Shown here one piece after another: positions 1 to 7,368 of a DNA stretch of 64,000 bases (the first letter of the stretch is position 1; the number at the start of each line of letters is the position of its first letter). Below the pieces are notes generated by a model. The model did not search any database. It was not told the origin of the DNA and saw only the letters and a program-made list of their open reading frames with translations. The position numbers and the translations under genes were made by a program. Source of the DNA: Flavobacteriales bacterium 33_180_T64. GTDB lineage: Bacteria; Bacteroidota; Bacteroidia; Flavobacteriales; Flavobacteriaceae. The stretch lies in assembly GCA_002162685.1 (NCBI GenBank), contig MAAQ01000020.1:248001-312000 (forward strand), read 5' to 3'.

Positions 1-569
1 TAGATAATGTAGGAAGTGCAATTAGAACCAATAGTGGTGATAGTTACCGTTTAGGTCTAGAAGTGGATGCTGCTATTGCGATTACGGATAAGTTTTCTCT
101 GCAACCAAATTTTACAATTAGTTCTAATAAAAACAAACAGACATTTGAGTCTGTTAATGGTGAGTTAGTAGATTTAGGGAAAACATCTATTTCATTTTCT
201 CCTGAGTTAATTGCTGCCAATGCATTTGTGTTTCAGCCTAAAGAAGGGTTTCAGATATCTATATTAAGTAAATTTGTAGGAGAGCAGTTTATGGGAAACA
301 CAGAACATGCAGATTCTAAGTTAGATAGTTATTTGGTAAATGATTTTAATATTACTCATGAATGGAAGCCAAAATCAATTTTTAAATCGGTTGTATTTTC
401 AGGGTTAATAAATAATATATTTAATGAAAAATACGTGTCTAATGGCTATTTTGGATCGTTTGATTATGATGATTCATCAAGTTCAACAGGGACAACAACA
501 GGATACTATGCAGGTTTTTATCCGCAAGCGACAACGAACTTTTTATTAGGTGTTACTTTGAAATTTTAA
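1..569 (+). CDS. TonB-dependent receptor, C-terminal fragment (5' end outside window)
   Basis: The frame is open from the left edge, so the ORF-track GTG at 63 is only an internal codon. The visible residues are alternating polar and hydrophobic beta-strand segments. They end in a strand with a terminal aromatic (GVTLKF), the usual last barrel strand and BAM signal of an outer-membrane TonB-dependent receptor. The segment FSGLINNIFNEKYVSNGYFG fits the penultimate strands of these receptors (the common NLFNxxY pattern). The substrate cannot be told because the plug and most of the barrel lie outside the window. The family call is fairly safe; a smaller outer-membrane barrel is less likely. Confidence 0.75.
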   Translation, partial: DNVGSAIRTNSGDSYRLGLEVDAAIAITDKFSLQPNFTISSNKNKQTFESVNGELVDLGKTSISFSPELIAANAFVFQPKEGFQISILSKFVGEQFMGNTEHADSKLDSYLVNDFNITHEWKPKSIFKSVVFSGLINNIFNEKYVSNGYFGSFDYDDSSSSTGTTTGYYAGFYPQATTNFLLGVTLKF

Positions 570-595
570 TAGTCTCAAGGAATCTCTAAAACAAG

Positions 596-633
596 AAAAA
601 CTCCCTGTCTCTTTTTTGATAGGGAGTTTTTTT
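596..633. terminator. Rho-independent terminator between convergent genes
   Basis: The arms ACTCCCT and AGGGAGT enclose a short loop, with an A-run on the left and a T-run on the right. The hairpin can therefore end both the receptor transcript (+) and the Rieske-like gene (-). Confidence 0.85.
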
Positions 634-653
634 ATAGTTTCTTTTCCTAAAGT

Positions 654-1079
654 TTAATTACTAATAACCAAACTTGAGCCAGAAGCGGTAACACGATATT
701 CTTTAAGTCCGCAAGGCAATTGTTGTTCTAATACTTGTCCTGTAAATAAATTGTATTTATTTTCATCTGCACACCCACAAGTGACTTCTACACCATCAAT
801 TTGTAAAAAAGAACAATTAGAGGGTGTGTGATTTGGATCTGCGGCATCCCAAGCTCTAAAATTATTATTTCCAACATTTATAACATATATACCTTTATTA
901 CCTTGATTAGGTATGTAAACCGTATTACTTGTAAACATTAATTGACTGTATTCTGGTAAGTTTAAATTAAGCGTTGCATTAACACCGACGTTGAGTAAAA
1001 AATTGCAATTGTTTACAGTATCGTCGCCTCCACAGTTAGTTAAAAACAAACAGGATAAAATGAGAATGATTTTTTTCAT
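654..1079 (-). CDS. Rieske-like lipoprotein with incomplete cluster ligands
   Basis: A 141-residue protein starting MKKIILILSCLFLTNC, a lipoprotein signal with lipobox LTNC and lipidated Cys16, so probably membrane anchored. The second half reads like a Rieske [2Fe-2S] domain: AWDAADPNH, then VTCGCADENKYNLFTGQ, then a closing strand pattern (YRVTASGSSLVIS). In a true Rieske domain the ligands come as CxH and CxxH. Here the first pair is DPNH and the second is CGCAD, so a normal cluster is unlikely. The fold assignment is inference from pattern; the function is unknown. It is convergent with the receptor fragment and divergent from greA. Confidence 0.5.
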   Translation of the reverse strand: MKKIILILSCLFLTNCGGDDTVNNCNFLLNVGVNATLNLNLPEYSQLMFTSNTVYIPNQGNKGIYVINVGNNNFRAWDAADPNHTPSNCSFLQIDGVEVTCGCADENKYNLFTGQVLEQQLPCGLKEYRVTASGSSLVISN

Positions 1080-1139
1080 AGTAGGTGTTAATTTTTTAGC
1101 GCAATTTACAATATTTTAAAGGTTGAATTAAATATTTTG

Positions 1140-1147
1140 TATCTTTG
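1140..1147 (+). promoter_or_regulatory. Bacteroidota -7 promoter element of greA
   Basis: TATCTTTG matches TAnnTTTG exactly. A TTG at 1123-1125 lies a little closer than the usual 17-23 bp, so the -33 part is uncertain. Transcription would start near 1153, giving a leader of about 75 nt that contains both hairpins listed next. Confidence 0.6.
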
Positions 1148-1154
1148 TATTAGT

Positions 1155-1206
1155 AATCTCGTGACAGCGAGATTTTTTTATTCCGAACATGTTTCGGAAT
1201 CTTTTT
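1155..1206 (+). promoter_or_regulatory. Tandem terminator-like hairpins in the greA leader
   Basis: Hairpin 1 is AATCTCG / CGAGATT (1155-1161 with 1168-1174), followed by a T-run to 1179. Hairpin 2 is ATTCCGAA / TTCGGAAT (1180-1187 with 1193-1200), followed by CTTTTTA. Both lie between the promoter and the start codon at 1227, so they could attenuate greA. A leader terminator upstream of greA is known in Escherichia coli (the GraL RNA); the parallel here is inference. Confidence 0.55.
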
Positions 1207-1226
1207 ATTTACTAAACGAATGAATT

Positions 1227-1700
1227 ATGAGTAAAGTATCTTATTATACTCCTGAAGGATTAAAAAAGCTAAGAGACGAACTTAAACAATTAAAAGATAT
1301 TGCACGTCCAAGAGCCTCTCAAGCAATAGCAGAAGCAAGAGATAAAGGTGATTTGAGTGAAAATGCTGAATATGATGCAGCAAAAGAAGCACAAGGGATG
1401 TTAGAAATGAAAATTTCTAAATTGGAAGAAACATTAGCTGGTGCACGTGTGATTGATGAATCTCAAATGGATACGTCTAAAGCATTAGTGTTGTCTATAG
1501 TTAAGATAAAAAATCAAACTAATGGTATGGAAATGACATATACATTGGTAGCCGATGGTGAGGCAGATTTAGCTTCTGGTAAAATCTCTGTAAATTCTCC
1601 TATAGGAAAAGGTCTTTTAGGGAAATCTGTTGGTGAAGTTGCTGAAGTGCAAGTTCCAAATGGTGTGATAAAGTTTAATGTTTTAGAAATTTCTAGATAA
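1227..1700 (+). CDS. greA: Transcription elongation factor GreA
   Basis: A 157-residue protein, the normal GreA length. The N-terminal coiled coil spans about residues 1-75 and carries the acidic tip region (DLSENAEYDAAKEAQ) that reaches into the RNA polymerase secondary channel. The C-terminal FKBP-like domain ends near IKFNVLEI. GreA stimulates RNA cleavage in backtracked polymerase and so rescues stalled elongation. The ATG at 1227 aligns with the family N-terminus (YYTPEGLKKLRDEL). It is expressed from its own promoter behind two leader hairpins and is followed by a terminator and a HIT gene. Confidence 0.96.
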   Translation: MSKVSYYTPEGLKKLRDELKQLKDIARPRASQAIAEARDKGDLSENAEYDAAKEAQGMLEMKISKLEETLAGARVIDESQMDTSKALVLSIVKIKNQTNGMEMTYTLVADGEADLASGKISVNSPIGKGLLGKSVGEVAEVQVPNGVIKFNVLEISR

Positions 1701-1746
1701 TACATTAAAAGTGTTTATTGAGCTTTTCTAAGTCTGAAAATAACCG

Positions 1747-1776
1747 AAAAGATTCCTAATGAATAGGAATCTTTTT
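1747..1776 (+). terminator. Rho-independent terminator after greA
   Basis: AAAAGATTCCTA pairs with TAGGAATCTTTT around a five-base loop and is followed by T residues. The T-run merges with TATATTTA, a one-mismatch -7 element that could start the HIT gene transcript. Confidence 0.85.
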
Positions 1777-1806
1777 ATATTTACATAGACTCTAAAAAAA
1801 ACGGTT

Positions 1807-2196
1807 ATGGCATCTCTCTTTACAAAAATAATTACTGGTGAAATCCCTTGTTATAAAGTAGCAGAAACAGAAGATTATTTAGCATTTTTAGATATTAATC
1901 CAAATGCGAAAGGTCATACGCTATGTATTCCCAAAAAAGAGGTTGATAAGATTTTTGATTTAGATCAAGAAGCATATCACGGGCTTATGGCCTTCTCACG
2001 TCAAGTTGCGTTAGCTATAGAAAAAGCCGTGCCTTGCAAGCGTGTTGGAATGACAGTTATTGGATTAGAAGTGCCACATGCTCATGTACACTTGATTCCA
2101 TTAAATACAATGAATGATGCTCAATTTGTAAACAAAACGGTATTAACAAAAGAAGCATTTGAAACTACAGCACAAAAAATCGCTTCGTTTTTGTAG
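1807..2196 (+). CDS. HIT family nucleotide hydrolase
   Basis: A 129-residue histidine-triad protein. It opens with SLFTKIITGEIPCYKV, typical of the HINT/YcfF branch, and carries the triad H91-A-H93-V-H95 (HAHVHLIP) in the second half. Family members hydrolyse nucleoside phosphoramidates or similar AMP conjugates through the central histidine. A cytosolic protein with no signal peptide. The stop codon abuts the convergent neighbour at 2197. The physiological substrate cannot be read from sequence. Confidence 0.93.
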   Translation: MASLFTKIITGEIPCYKVAETEDYLAFLDINPNAKGHTLCIPKKEVDKIFDLDQEAYHGLMAFSRQVALAIEKAVPCKRVGMTVIGLEVPHAHVHLIPLNTMNDAQFVNKTVLTKEAFETTAQKIASFL

Positions 2197-2553
2197 TTAA
2201 AACGATAAAATTTCTGTTATAAATAGAATTATAGCAACCAATAATAGAACACCTGAAACGACGATAATCCAAGCAGATTTCTTCATTTTTGTAGATTTTG
2301 GTTTTGGTTTAACAGCACGTTTTTGATATGCTACAATCTGCTCAATATCGTCTGTCCATTGCACAGGAAAAATATCAGTACTACAAGTGTTGCAGTGCAT
2401 TTTATTAATGATATCTTTAGTAATAGCTTTGTAAAATAAATTTTCAATAAACCGTTGTTTAAATGTAAGTTCTAAGCCATTGTTAGAATAACACTCAGGG
2501 CAATTGTTGTTGAGTTGTACTTCTTTTAATGTAAAGTATTGTTGCAGTTTCAT
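2197..2553 (-). CDS. Small membrane protein with a zinc-ribbon-like N-terminus
   Basis: A 118-residue protein not recognised as a named family. Two CxxC pairs (CPEC near residue 18 and CNTC near residue 54) look like a split zinc-ribbon. A Lys/Pro-rich linker follows, then one strongly hydrophobic C-terminal helix (about residues 94-116), so it is probably a tail-anchored protein with a cytosolic metal-binding head. It lies 8 bp downstream of the histidine kinase gene on the same strand and is probably cotranscribed with it, but a link in function is only inferred. Confidence 0.6.
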   Translation of the reverse strand: MKLQQYFTLKEVQLNNNCPECYSNNGLELTFKQRFIENLFYKAITKDIINKMHCNTCSTDIFPVQWTDDIEQIVAYQKRAVKPKPKSTKMKKSAWIIVVSGVLLLVAIILFITEILSF

Positions 2554-2561
2554 AGTATAAA

Positions 2562-3716
2562 TTATGATAATAATTTTAAAGAAATCTGCATTGTTGTACC
2601 TTTTCCAATTTCAGAATTGAGTACTTTTATTCTTCCGTTGTGATAATCTTCTATAATTCGTTTTGCTAATGATAATCCTAATCCCCAACCACGTTTTTTA
2701 GTGGTGTAACCAGGTTGAAAAATTGAATTAAAGTTTTGTTTAGAAAGGCCTTTTCCTGTATCCTGAACGGTAATTTTCACAAATTTATCATCGTTGGTAA
2801 TTTCTAATTTTAAAGTGCCTTTTCCTCTCATAGCATCTATAGCATTTTTTACTAAATTCTCAATAGTCCAACTATATAACTGATGGTTGAGGTTTACATA
2901 TAAATTTTGCTCTGGCGCTTTAATTTCAAAATCAATTAATTTTGATGACCTTATTTTAAGGTACTCGTAAGAATCAACGGTTTCTTGAACAATATCGGCT
3001 TTTTTTAATGTAGGTATAGAACCAATTTTACTAAAACGATCAGTTATGGTTTGTAATCTTAAAATGTCTTTTTCAATTTCAACTAGATATTCAGGATTAA
3101 CATTTTCGCCGCGTAAAATTTCTGTCCAACCAACAAGTGAAGATAAAGGTGTTCCAATTTGATGCGCTGTCTCCTTTGCCATACCTGTCCATAGTTTATT
3201 TTGGTCAGCTATTTTTGAGCTTTTATAAAAGAAGTATGCAACAGCTGCAAATAGAAATATGATGAGTAATAAAGCTAAAGGATAATATTTAAGTTTGTTT
3301 AAAAGAGGTGAATTCCCATAATAAAGTGTTGACAAAATTTTACCGTCATATCTAATTTCTATGGGTTGGTTTTCGTTTTTAAATTTGGTGATGAGGCCTT
3401 GAATGTATAATGAGTCTTTGGCTTTTTCCTCGTCTATATTATTATAATCTATATTACCATCAGAACCTACTTTTATCATAGGGGTAGTGGTATTGCTTTG
3501 TAGTATTTCTAAGGATAATTCTCCAATTTCTCCACTAAGGTTATCTGTTTTGCTAACTTCTTTTTGAGCAAAAGACCAGTTTTGCATTTTTGTACGCTCT
3601 TCAGCTTTAAAATTTTGAAAAAATGTATAAGTATTCCACAGAATAAGGGAGATTATTATAAATGATGCAACGATGATAATCCATCGCGTGATATTGCGGT
3701 TTATGCTTAGAGCCAT
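2562..3716 (-). CDS. Sensor histidine kinase with two membrane helices
   Basis: A 384-residue kinase. A membrane helix at about 12-33, a periplasmic segment of roughly 110 residues and a second helix at about 144-164 precede the catalytic core. The phosphoacceptor is His185 in AHQIGTPLSSL, with Gln after the His where most HisKA kinases have Glu. The ATP-binding domain has an N box (NLVKNAIDA), DTGKGL and GWGLGLSLAKRI. There is no HAMP domain. No response regulator is adjacent, so it is an orphan; the only cotranscribed gene appears to be the small membrane protein downstream. The signal is unknown. Confidence 0.9.
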   Translation of the reverse strand: MALSINRNITRWIIIVASFIIISLILWNTYTFFQNFKAEERTKMQNWSFAQKEVSKTDNLSGEIGELSLEILQSNTTTPMIKVGSDGNIDYNNIDEEKAKDSLYIQGLITKFKNENQPIEIRYDGKILSTLYYGNSPLLNKLKYYPLALLLIIFLFAAVAYFFYKSSKIADQNKLWTGMAKETAHQIGTPLSSLVGWTEILRGENVNPEYLVEIEKDILRLQTITDRFSKIGSIPTLKKADIVQETVDSYEYLKIRSSKLIDFEIKAPEQNLYVNLNHQLYSWTIENLVKNAIDAMRGKGTLKLEITNDDKFVKITVQDTGKGLSKQNFNSIFQPGYTTKKRGWGLGLSLAKRIIEDYHNGRIKVLNSEIGKGTTMQISLKLLS

Positions 3717-3811
3717 TGACTATTATTTTGAATTTTAAATATAAAGGATTTATGTTAATAATATTGTGTTGAGATCCTCTGAATTCATTTTTATAACACT
3801 TACAATATGGT

Positions 3812-3819
3812 TACATTTG
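3812..3819 (+). promoter_or_regulatory. -7 promoter element of the flavin reductase gene
   Basis: TACATTTG matches TAnnTTTG exactly and lies 49 bp before the start codon. No clear -33 TTG is visible at the right distance. Confidence 0.45.
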
Positions 3820-3868
3820 CATTTCAATATCTTGAAGCGGTTGTATTTAAGGTGAAAACAATAATAAA

Positions 3869-4738
3869 ATGGCATCTTTTAATCCAAAAGACATTTCAAC
3901 AGGACAGTTACATGGTTATTTATTAAGTGCTGTAGCGCCAAGACCTATTGCTTTCGCTAGTACTATGGATGCTGAAGGAAAACCTAATTTATCACCTTTT
4001 AGTTTCTTTAATGTGTTTAGTGCAAATCCGCCAATACTGATATTTTCTCCGGCACGTCGCGTAAGAGATAATACCATAAAACACACTTTAGAAAATGTAG
4101 AAGCAACTAAAGAAGTGGTGATTAATGTCGTCAATTATGATATTGTTCAACAAATGTCTTTGAGTAGCACAGAATATGCTAAAGATGTAAATGAATTTGA
4201 AAAAGCAGGACTTACAACACTAGCATCTGATATTGTTAAACCATTCAGAGTTGCTGAATCTCCTGTTCAGTTTGAGTGTAAAGTTAATGAGATAATTCAT
4301 TTAGGAACTGAAGGAGGTGCAGGTAATCTTGTGATTTGTGAAGTTGTGAAATTTCATATTTCAGATGATGTTCTTGATGATAAAGCTGTAATTATACAAG
4401 AAAAATTAGATTTGGTCGCAAGAGCAGGAGGAAGTTATTATAGCAGAGCTAAGAAAGGCTTTTTTGAAATACCAAAACCAATTTCTACATTAGGAATTGG
4501 AGTAGATATCATGCCAAGTCAGGTTAGAAATAGTATGGTATTAACAGGTAATGATCTAGGAATGCTAGGTAATGTAGAGGCTTTGCCAAAAGAAGACGAT
4601 ATAAACGAATTTATAAATAACGTAAGTGAACGTTATCCTAATATCAAGAATATGGCACATCATGAAAAGCATAAAATTGCTAGAAATTATTTAAGTTATG
4701 GTGATGTTGATAGCGCATGGAAATTGCTCTTGTCTTAA
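3869..4738 (+). CDS. Flavin reductase-like FMN-binding protein
   Basis: A 289-residue protein of the split-barrel flavoprotein family (RutF/DIM6-NTAB type). The barrel covers about residues 1-200, with family hallmarks near the start: YLLSAVAPRPIAFAST, then NLSPFSFFNVFSANPPILIFSP. Such proteins bind FMN and reduce flavin with NAD(P)H or act as flavin oxidoreductases. The C-terminal 90 residues are an extra helical segment common in Bacteroidota homologues. It is cytosolic. The DUF3127 gene follows 40 bp later. The substrate is not predictable from sequence. Confidence 0.85.
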   Translation: MASFNPKDISTGQLHGYLLSAVAPRPIAFASTMDAEGKPNLSPFSFFNVFSANPPILIFSPARRVRDNTIKHTLENVEATKEVVINVVNYDIVQQMSLSSTEYAKDVNEFEKAGLTTLASDIVKPFRVAESPVQFECKVNEIIHLGTEGGAGNLVICEVVKFHISDDVLDDKAVIIQEKLDLVARAGGSYYSRAKKGFFEIPKPISTLGIGVDIMPSQVRNSMVLTGNDLGMLGNVEALPKEDDINEFINNVSERYPNIKNMAHHEKHKIARNYLSYGDVDSAWKLLLS

Positions 4739-4778
4739 GTAAATAAAACAGTCTAAATTAAATATAAGTAATATAAAG

Positions 4779-5153
4779 ATGGAAGTACAAGGAAAAATCA
4801 AAATGATTGGAGAAACTCAAACGTTTGGAAGTAATGGGTTTAGAAAGAGAGAATTGGTAGTAACTACAGAAGAGCAATATCCACAACATATTTTGGTTGA
4901 ATTTGTTCAAGATAAAACCGATTTATTAAACAGTTACCAGGTGGGACAAGCTGTAAAAGTAAATATCAATTTAAGAGGAAGAGACTGGGTTAATCCACAA
5001 GGTGAAACTAAATATTTCAATTCTATTCAAGGATGGAGAATCGAAGCAGCTCAAACTGCTGAAGCTGGAAATATGCCACCAGTTGCTCCAACAGAAGCTT
5101 TTGAACCTGCAACAAATTTAAAGGAAGAAGATCATGATGATCTCCCATTTTAA
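4779..5153 (+). CDS. DUF3127 protein with SSB-type acidic C-terminal tail
   Basis: A 124-residue protein. Residues 1-90 form a beta-rich DUF3127 domain (MEVQGKIKMIGETQTFGSNG, later VNINLRGRDWVNPQGETKYF) that looks like an OB-fold. A Pro/Ala-rich linker follows, and the protein ends EEDHDDLPF. That ending is the same kind of acidic tip plus Pro-Phe that single-stranded DNA-binding proteins use to recruit RecO, PriA and exonuclease I. The domain call comes from recognised conserved strings; a DNA-repair or replication role is inference from the tail. Confidence 0.8.
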   Translation: MEVQGKIKMIGETQTFGSNGFRKRELVVTTEEQYPQHILVEFVQDKTDLLNSYQVGQAVKVNINLRGRDWVNPQGETKYFNSIQGWRIEAAQTAEAGNMPPVAPTEAFEPATNLKEEDHDDLPF

Positions 5154-5180
5154 TTGTGTTAGTGACGTATAATTAAATTA

Positions 5181-5209
5181 AAGCCTCAATATATATTGAG
5201 GCTTTTTTT
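5181..5209. terminator. Rho-independent terminator after the DUF3127 gene
   Basis: AAGCCTCAAT pairs with ATTGAGGCTT around a four-base loop and is followed by seven T residues. A second, weaker hairpin (CCCAAA / TTTGGG) follows at about 5221-5236. Confidence 0.88.
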
Positions 5210-5258
5210 ATAGAAAAAGCCCCAAATTTCTTTGGGACTTAGCATTGTGGTTTTAGGT

Positions 5259-5424
5259 TTGACCTTTATAAACAAACTCAAAAAAAAGCAATGATGAACA
5301 AAATTTATGTCACAAAGGTCATGTCAAATATGGCAAAAATTAAAAACTTTTCAAAATTAATGCCTAGATTTAATCTGTTAATAGGCAATTGTAATTCTAT
5401 AGATGTTAAATGACCTTTATAAAC
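5259..5424 (+). promoter_or_regulatory. aat leader with repeated start-codon sequence and possible alternative pairing
   Basis: TGACCTTTATAAAC occurs at 5260-5273 and again at 5411-5424, where it covers the start of aat. Between them, AAAGGTCAT at 5314-5322 is complementary to ATGACCTTT at 5410-5418 (9 bp, including the aat start codon) and to the first copy over 8 bp. The two pairings exclude each other, as in a translational on/off switch. This is read by eye and not folded. Confidence 0.4.
5291..5413 (+). CDS. Possible 40-codon upstream ORF coupled to aat
   Basis: This ORF is too short for the track. It starts ATGATG at 5291, encodes 40 residues beginning MMNKIYVTKVMSNMAK, and stops at TGA 5411-5413, overlapping the aat start as ATGA. 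It spans the AAAGGTCAT segment that could hide the aat start, so ribosomes translating it would open that structure. A still shorter ORF begins at TTG 5259 (MTFINKLKKKQ) and ends by ATGA overlap with this one; its first five residues copy the Aat N-terminus. Whether any peptide is made is unknown. Confidence 0.3.
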   Translation: MMNKIYVTKVMSNMAKIKNFSKLMPRFNLLIGNCNSIDVK

Positions 5425-6033
5425 CAAAATATAAAATTCCCAGATGTATCACTTGCTTCTAAAGAAGGTATCTTAACTATTGGTGGTGATTTATCTCCTG
5501 AACGATTAGTATTAGCTTATAAAAGTGGGATTTTTCCTTGGTTTGACGCTGAAGAGCCAATTATATGGTGGTCTCCAGATCCTCGTTTTGTTCTATTTCC
5601 GAAGAAATTGAAAGTCTCAAAAAGTATGAATCAAGTGCTTCGAAGCACCAGTTTTGAAGTAACTATAAATAAAGATTTTGAAGCCGTTATAGAGCATTGT
5701 TCTAAAATAAAGAGAAATGGACAAGAGGGAACTTGGATTACCAAAAATATGAAAGAAGCCTATGTCAAATTGCATAAGTTAGGATATGCTCTGTCAGTAG
5801 AAGTCTGGTTAGAAAATAAACTTGTAGGTGGTTTGTATGGCTTAGATATGAAAAATGGCGTGTTCTGTGGTGAAAGTATGTTTAGTACTATAAGTAATGC
5901 TAGTAAAGTTGGTTTTATAACATTTATTCAAAATTCTAGTTATAGTTTAATTGACTGCCAAGTGTATACAAATCATCTTGAAAGCTTGGGTGCTGAGGAT
6001 ATTTCTAGGGATGAGTTTTTAAAGTATTTATAA
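5410..6033 (+). CDS. aat: Leucyl/phenylalanyl-tRNA-protein transferase
   Basis: A 207-residue Aat that transfers Leu or Phe from tRNA to the N-terminus of proteins with basic N-terminal residues, marking them for the ClpS/ClpAP N-degron pathway. Diagnostic strings are GGDLSPERLVLAYKSGIFPWF, IIWWSPDPRFVL and GGLYGL with GVFCGESMFS, all present and in order. It is slightly shorter than the E. coli enzyme at the N-terminus, as is usual in Bacteroidota. The ATG at 5410 gives the conserved spacing to IGGDLSPE. The 3' end overlaps the convergent tag gene by 6 bp. The unusual leader is listed separately. Confidence 0.96.
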   Translation: MTFINQNIKFPDVSLASKEGILTIGGDLSPERLVLAYKSGIFPWFDAEEPIIWWSPDPRFVLFPKKLKVSKSMNQVLRSTSFEVTINKDFEAVIEHCSKIKRNGQEGTWITKNMKEAYVKLHKLGYALSVEVWLENKLVGGLYGLDMKNGVFCGESMFSTISNASKVGFITFIQNSSYSLIDCQVYTNHLESLGAEDISRDEFLKYL

Positions 6034-6597
6034 GTTTACTTTATCATACCTAAAACAATTAACCTCATGATCATTAACCATACCTGTGGCTTGCATATGC
6101 GCATAAATTACAGTAGATCCTACGAACTTAAATTCACGTTTTTTTAAATCTTTACTAATGGTATCACTTAATGGCGTATTTGCTGGAGCAAGCCGATAAT
6201 CTTTAAAGTTGTTTTTGATGGGTTTGCCATCTACAAAATCCCAAATATATTTTGAAAATGAACCAAATTCTTCTTGAATTTTTATAAATGCTTGCGCATT
6301 AGTTATAGTAGCTTTAACTTTTAATTTATTTCGTATAATACCTTCATTTTGAAGTAAACTATCAATTTTTTTCTGATTGTATCTAGCTATTTTTTTATAA
6401 TCGAAATCATCAAAAGCTTTTCTGAAATTCTCACGTTTTTTTAAAACCGTAATCCAGCTTAAACCTGCTTGAAATGTTTCTAAAATTAGAAACTCAAATA
6501 GGGTATCATCATCACGAACAGGAACACCCCATTCTTCGTCATGATATGCTTCGTAGAGCGTGTTGCCTACACACCAACCACATCTATGTTTTTCCAT
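6028..6597 (-). CDS. tag: DNA-3-methyladenine glycosylase I
   Basis: A 189-residue Tag family base-excision enzyme that removes 3-methyladenine from alkylated DNA. It starts with RCGWCVGN and YHDEEWGVP, giving the N-terminal zinc ligands Cys6 and His19. The C-terminal ligands are in NDHEVNCFRY. The helix-hairpin-helix region with ETFQAGLSWITVLKKRE is intact. It is a cytosolic single-domain enzyme of normal length. It overlaps aat by 6 bp tail to tail, with no terminator between them, so the two mRNAs have complementary 3' ends. Confidence 0.96.
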   Translation of the reverse strand: MEKHRCGWCVGNTLYEAYHDEEWGVPVRDDDTLFEFLILETFQAGLSWITVLKKRENFRKAFDDFDYKKIARYNQKKIDSLLQNEGIIRNKLKVKATITNAQAFIKIQEEFGSFSKYIWDFVDGKPIKNNFKDYRLAPANTPLSDTISKDLKKREFKFVGSTVIYAHMQATGMVNDHEVNCFRYDKVNL

Positions 6598-6740
6598 AAT
6601 AGTATATTAAAATTTAAAAATAGTAAGTTTTTCTCTAACAATACGTCTTAATTTGAGACAATGCAATGTGTGTAAATAATTTTATGATTAAAGTCAGTTT
6701 TCATAGCAATAATTTGAATTAAATTGCAAGCCTAAATATT

Positions 6741-7364
6741 ATGATAACATTAGAAAATATATCCGTTCAAAACATTATTAATGATAGCTTAAAAAAAGCT
6801 ATTTCGTATCAAGATTACCGTACACTAGTTAATCAATTGGTTGCTGAAAAATCAACAACTGGGAATGAAAAAACTGAAGCGTTAGTGAACTATACGATGC
6901 TTAATGATCGTCGAATGAAACGATGGGATAAGACCATAAAAATTTCAGAAGCAATAAAAGAAAGCGTTTCTAATTTTAGCGGAAATGTCACTTGGTTGGT
7001 CATAACTGAAAGCTGGTGTGGTGATGCTGCGCATGTGATTCCAGTGCTAAATAAAATTGCTGAACTTTCTGAGTATATCGACTTAAAACTCGTTTTCAGA
7101 GATGAAAATGAAGAATTGATGGATGAGTTTTTAACCAATGGCGGACGTGCAATTGCGAAGTTAATTATGATAGATAATACCACTGGAGAGGTCGTTAATA
7201 CCTTTGGGCCAAGACCTAGTGAAGCAATTCAATTGGTGAATAATTATAAGGTAGAACACGGTAAGTTAACTCCTGAATTTAAAGAAGAGCTTCAAGGGTG
7301 GTATAACAAAAATAAAGGTCAGAATATTATTAGCGATGTGATGACATTATTAGGTATTGGCTAA
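6741..7364 (+). CDS. Thioredoxin-fold protein with a single active-site cysteine
   Basis: A 207-residue thioredoxin family protein. A helical N-terminal segment of about 85 residues precedes the thioredoxin fold, which begins WLVITESWCGDAAHVIPVL. The usual CxxC is replaced by CGDA, leaving one cysteine, so it cannot form the standard intramolecular disulfide. A cis-Pro region is less obvious, and GPRPSEAIQLV lies near the expected end of the fold. There is no signal peptide, so it is cytosolic. Similar monocysteine proteins are common in Bacteroidota and Firmicutes; their role is unclear. Confidence 0.82.
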   Translation: MITLENISVQNIINDSLKKAISYQDYRTLVNQLVAEKSTTGNEKTEALVNYTMLNDRRMKRWDKTIKISEAIKESVSNFSGNVTWLVITESWCGDAAHVIPVLNKIAELSEYIDLKLVFRDENEELMDEFLTNGGRAIAKLIMIDNTTGEVVNTFGPRPSEAIQLVNNYKVEHGKLTPEFKEELQGWYNKNKGQNIISDVMTLLGIG

Positions 7365-7368
7365 TGTA

